A stretch of DNA of 23,054 nt from Mageeibacillus sp. UBA5438. GTDB lineage: Bacteria > Bacillota > Clostridia > Saccharofermentanales > DTU023. The notes beneath the pieces were generated by a model. The model saw only the letters and a list, made by a program, of their open reading frames with translations, was not told the DNA's origin and ran no database searches. Positions 22,601 through 23,054 of this stretch are shown here, piece by piece. Within the stretch, counting starts at the first letter, position 1. Each line of letters begins with the position of its first letter. Location of the stretch: assembly GCA_002427535.1 (NCBI GenBank), contig DIRK01000024.1, positions 8,159 through 31,212 of the forward strand, written 5' to 3'. A program made the position numbers and the translations under genes.

Positions 22601-22792
22601 AATGACGCGCGTCAGCACGTGGCCGGCGTGCGGCATACCGTTGGCGGTCGGCGGCCCGTCGTAGAAAGAATAAATGGGTTGGCCCTCACGGTTTTCCATC
22701 GATTTTTCGAAAATATCGTGTTCACGCCAAAATGCGAGGATTGCCTCCTCACGCGGGACAAAATTGAGATCGCTATTAACTTTTTTATACAT
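19613..22792 (-). CDS. ileS: Isoleucine--tRNA ligase, IleRS2 (eukaryote-like) type
   Basis: Charges tRNA-Ile. The 1059-residue class I synthetase has GPPTANGMPHAGH (HIGH-type motif HAGH at 55-58), the editing (CP1) domain with TTTPWTLPSN and GTGIVHIAPAFGEDD, two zinc-type cysteine pairs (CPRCG near 183 and CESC/CPEC near 460-510), CLSRERYWGTPLP, and KMSKH at 604-608. PTANGMPHAGH and KMSKHLGNIVEP, with the long C-terminal region, place it in the IleRS2 clade, not the IleRS1 type of Bacillus or E. coli. ATG 22792 has AAGGAG ten bases upstream. It is the first gene of the ileS-queT-methyltransferase-ispF run and has a near-perfect promoter about 27 bp before the start. No T-box leader fits in the gap. 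Confidence 0.96.
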   Translation of the reverse strand: MYKKVNSDLNFVPREEAILAFWREHDIFEKSMENREGQPIYSFYDGPPTANGMPHAGHVLTRVIKDLIPRYRTMKGYYVPRKAGWDTHGLPVELEVEKRLGLDGKEQIEAYGVEAFIKECKQSVWKYKAEWEEMSERIGFWADMEHPYVTYENDYIESVWWSLKEIWNKDLIYKGHKVVPYCPRCGTSLSSHEVAQGYKDITERSVYVRFRAKDAPDTYFAVWTTTPWTLPSNLALCVNAEEDYVLCETDHEPDGSAGRPKYIIAKALYKAVLGEDARVLETYRGSELVGREYEPLYPYAVDSIRQSGKRAYFVISDPYVTLTDGTGIVHIAPAFGEDDARLGRAHNLPLIQFVAPDGTMTEEVTDFAGVFVKDADQGLVDILKKENLLLFETETEHTYPFCWRCDTPLIYYARTAWFIEMTKLRDELLENNAKINWIPPHIGPGRFGNFLENVIDWCLSRERYWGTPLPVWECESCHKQHVVGSIEELKAMSHDCPDDIELHKPMIDRVHLTCPECSGVMTRVPEVIDGWYDSGAMPFAQYHYPFENKALFESRMPADFISEAIDQTRGWFYSLHAISSLLFSKEAFETCLVLGHVLDKDGVKMSKHLGNIVEPGKILDQEGADAMRWMFCSGSQPWLSARFSEDSVNEAKRRFMGTFWNTYAFFVLYANIDNFQRSDYEHFPVEEYKTVMDRWIESRLHSLIREVDERLDHCDITTAARALETFVEDLSNWYVRRSRERYWGPDMETDKITAYIVLHDILVTMAYLVAPFTPFMAETVYQNLVANRLADAPESIHMCDFPVFDTGKIDTDLERDMDRVLEWVSLGRAARNNAQLKIRQPLSEMIVVGSEPLSEELASLVRDELNVKALSFEGDDRRLIDFTFKPQLRTLGRVMGGDLPKARPLIEALPGRKTMDALDAQGKIELDVEGTLYSLTAEDLLAEEVPMTGFAVEGTGDVKVALVTELTESLIEEGLVREIVSKVQTMRRAHDFEVTDRITLFIKRDEREAVLDRYADAIMTDVLADQIIFFDDNNALPAGVSGEKWDINGHEMAFAVVVS

Positions 22793-22818
22793 GGACGAAA
22801 TACTCCTTTATCCAGATG

Positions 22819-22848
22819 ATTATAGGATCTTCGGTTGACTTGTGTCAA
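22819..22848 (-). promoter_or_regulatory. Consensus promoter of the ileS operon
   Basis: TTGACA (22843-22848) and TATAAT (22819-22824) on the minus strand are both perfect, with an 18-bp spacer. The predicted leader is only about 20 bases, ending in AAGGAG and ATG 22792. Confidence 0.88.
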
Positions 22849-22849
22849 C
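22834..22849. repeat. Operator-like inverted repeat over the ileS -35 element
   Basis: GTTGAC-TTGT-GTCAAC is a perfect six-base inverted repeat with a four-base centre. One arm contains most of the -35 hexamer, the position where a repressor would block RNA polymerase. It could also arise simply from the -35 sequence plus chance. Confidence 0.45.
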
Positions 22850-22883
22850 GAAACAGGGGTCATTCCGGCATAAGGAGCTCGCC

Positions 22884-23054
22884 TTACTTCATGAACCTTC
22901 GTATCATTTTCATTTTGCGCTTGCTGTACGGGTGGTAGCGCATCGGCAGATCGAGCCAGGTGGATTTTTTCACGATGCTGCGCTGATGCGTGAAACTTTC
23001 AAAACTTCGCTTGCCGTGGTAACTCCCCATGCCGCTATGTCCGACACCGCCAAA
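22884..23054 (-). CDS. Aldehyde dehydrogenase, class 3-like (C-terminal 56 residues, 5' end outside window)
   Basis: The visible C-terminus begins FGGVGHSGMGSYHGKRSFE, the conserved (P)FGGVGxSGxGxYHG motif of NAD(P)+-dependent aldehyde dehydrogenases, then SFTHQRSIVKKSTWLDLPMRY and a basic tail. SFTHQRS and the LPMRYHPYSKRK ending match the class 3/YwdH/AldH group, which oxidises medium- and long-chain aldehydes and often has a membrane-associating C-terminus. The catalytic Cys and Glu are outside the window. The stop TAA is at 22884-22886. Only 35 bp separate it from the ileS -35 box and no terminator is visible, so some read-through into ileS is possible. Confidence 0.88.
   Translation of the reverse strand, partial: FGGVGHSGMGSYHGKRSFESFTHQRSIVKKSTWLDLPMRYHPYSKRKMKMIRRFMK

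Noticed and set aside
1..23054. CRISPR arrays, transposases, integrases, phage genes, toxin-antitoxin or defence systems, tRNA genes
   Set aside because: Coding density is near complete with conserved housekeeping genes, intergenic gaps are all under about 140 bp, and none holds a repeat array, tRNA-like fold or mobile-element signature.

Overview
The window reads as a chromosomal housekeeping segment of a Gram-positive, Bacillota-type bacterium, outside any obvious mobile element. The markers are RNase J, RqcH (NFACT), an LCP (LytR-CpsA-Psr) envelope protein, one long bifunctional Rel, a Bacillus-type long RecJ, the QueT-family carrier and short ribosomal genes with strong AGGAGG-type ribosome binding sites. 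The class cannot be fixed from sequence alone. Base composition looks balanced to slightly GC-rich by eye. GTG starts (ruvC, rpsT, queH) and TTG starts (rpsU, the DUF2207 gene) are common. I see no transposase, integrase, CRISPR array, tRNA or rRNA gene.

Layout. Positions 1-2449 (minus) hold a small two-helix membrane protein, a YfcC/DcuC-type carrier and the N-terminal part of an M20 metallopeptidase. Positions 2520-4379 (plus) hold rqcH. Positions 4383-8410 (minus) hold an LCP gene followed by ruvC-ruvA-ruvB-queH. Upstream on the same strand are rpsT with its own promoter and terminator (8435-8817) and a RimJ/RimL-type acetyltransferase (8833-9402). RNase J lies on plus at 9510-11204. A minus-strand block rpsU-recJ-rel follows (11207-15904). 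Divergent from it is a DUF2207 membrane protein (16039-17865, plus). The last block, on minus, is ileS-queT-methyltransferase-ispF (17858-22792), driven by a promoter with consensus -35 and -10 hexamers. The C-terminal end of an aldehyde dehydrogenase lies at 22884-23054.

Themes. Ribosome rescue and translation recur (rqcH, rpsT, rpsU, ileS, an RsmC-like methyltransferase, RNase J, Rel). Recombination repair is covered by ruvCAB and recJ. Queuosine metabolism appears twice, as queH behind ruvB and queT behind ileS, which fits an organism that imports a queuosine precursor and finishes the nucleotide itself. Genes are packed very tightly: 4-nt GTGA/ATGA overlaps join ruvB-queH and recJ-rel, and three convergent gene pairs are separated by 3 nt, 2 nt and minus 8 nt. 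At least one operon terminator is therefore placed inside the opposing gene.

I did not find a clearly new multi-gene system. The observations most worth checking are regulatory: a probable leaderless LCP mRNA, two back-to-back hairpins in the RNase J leader, a terminator between rpsU and recJ that may contain a promoter, an antisense terminator inside rqcH, and an IleRS2-type ileS with an operator-like palindrome on its -35 element and no room for a T-box.
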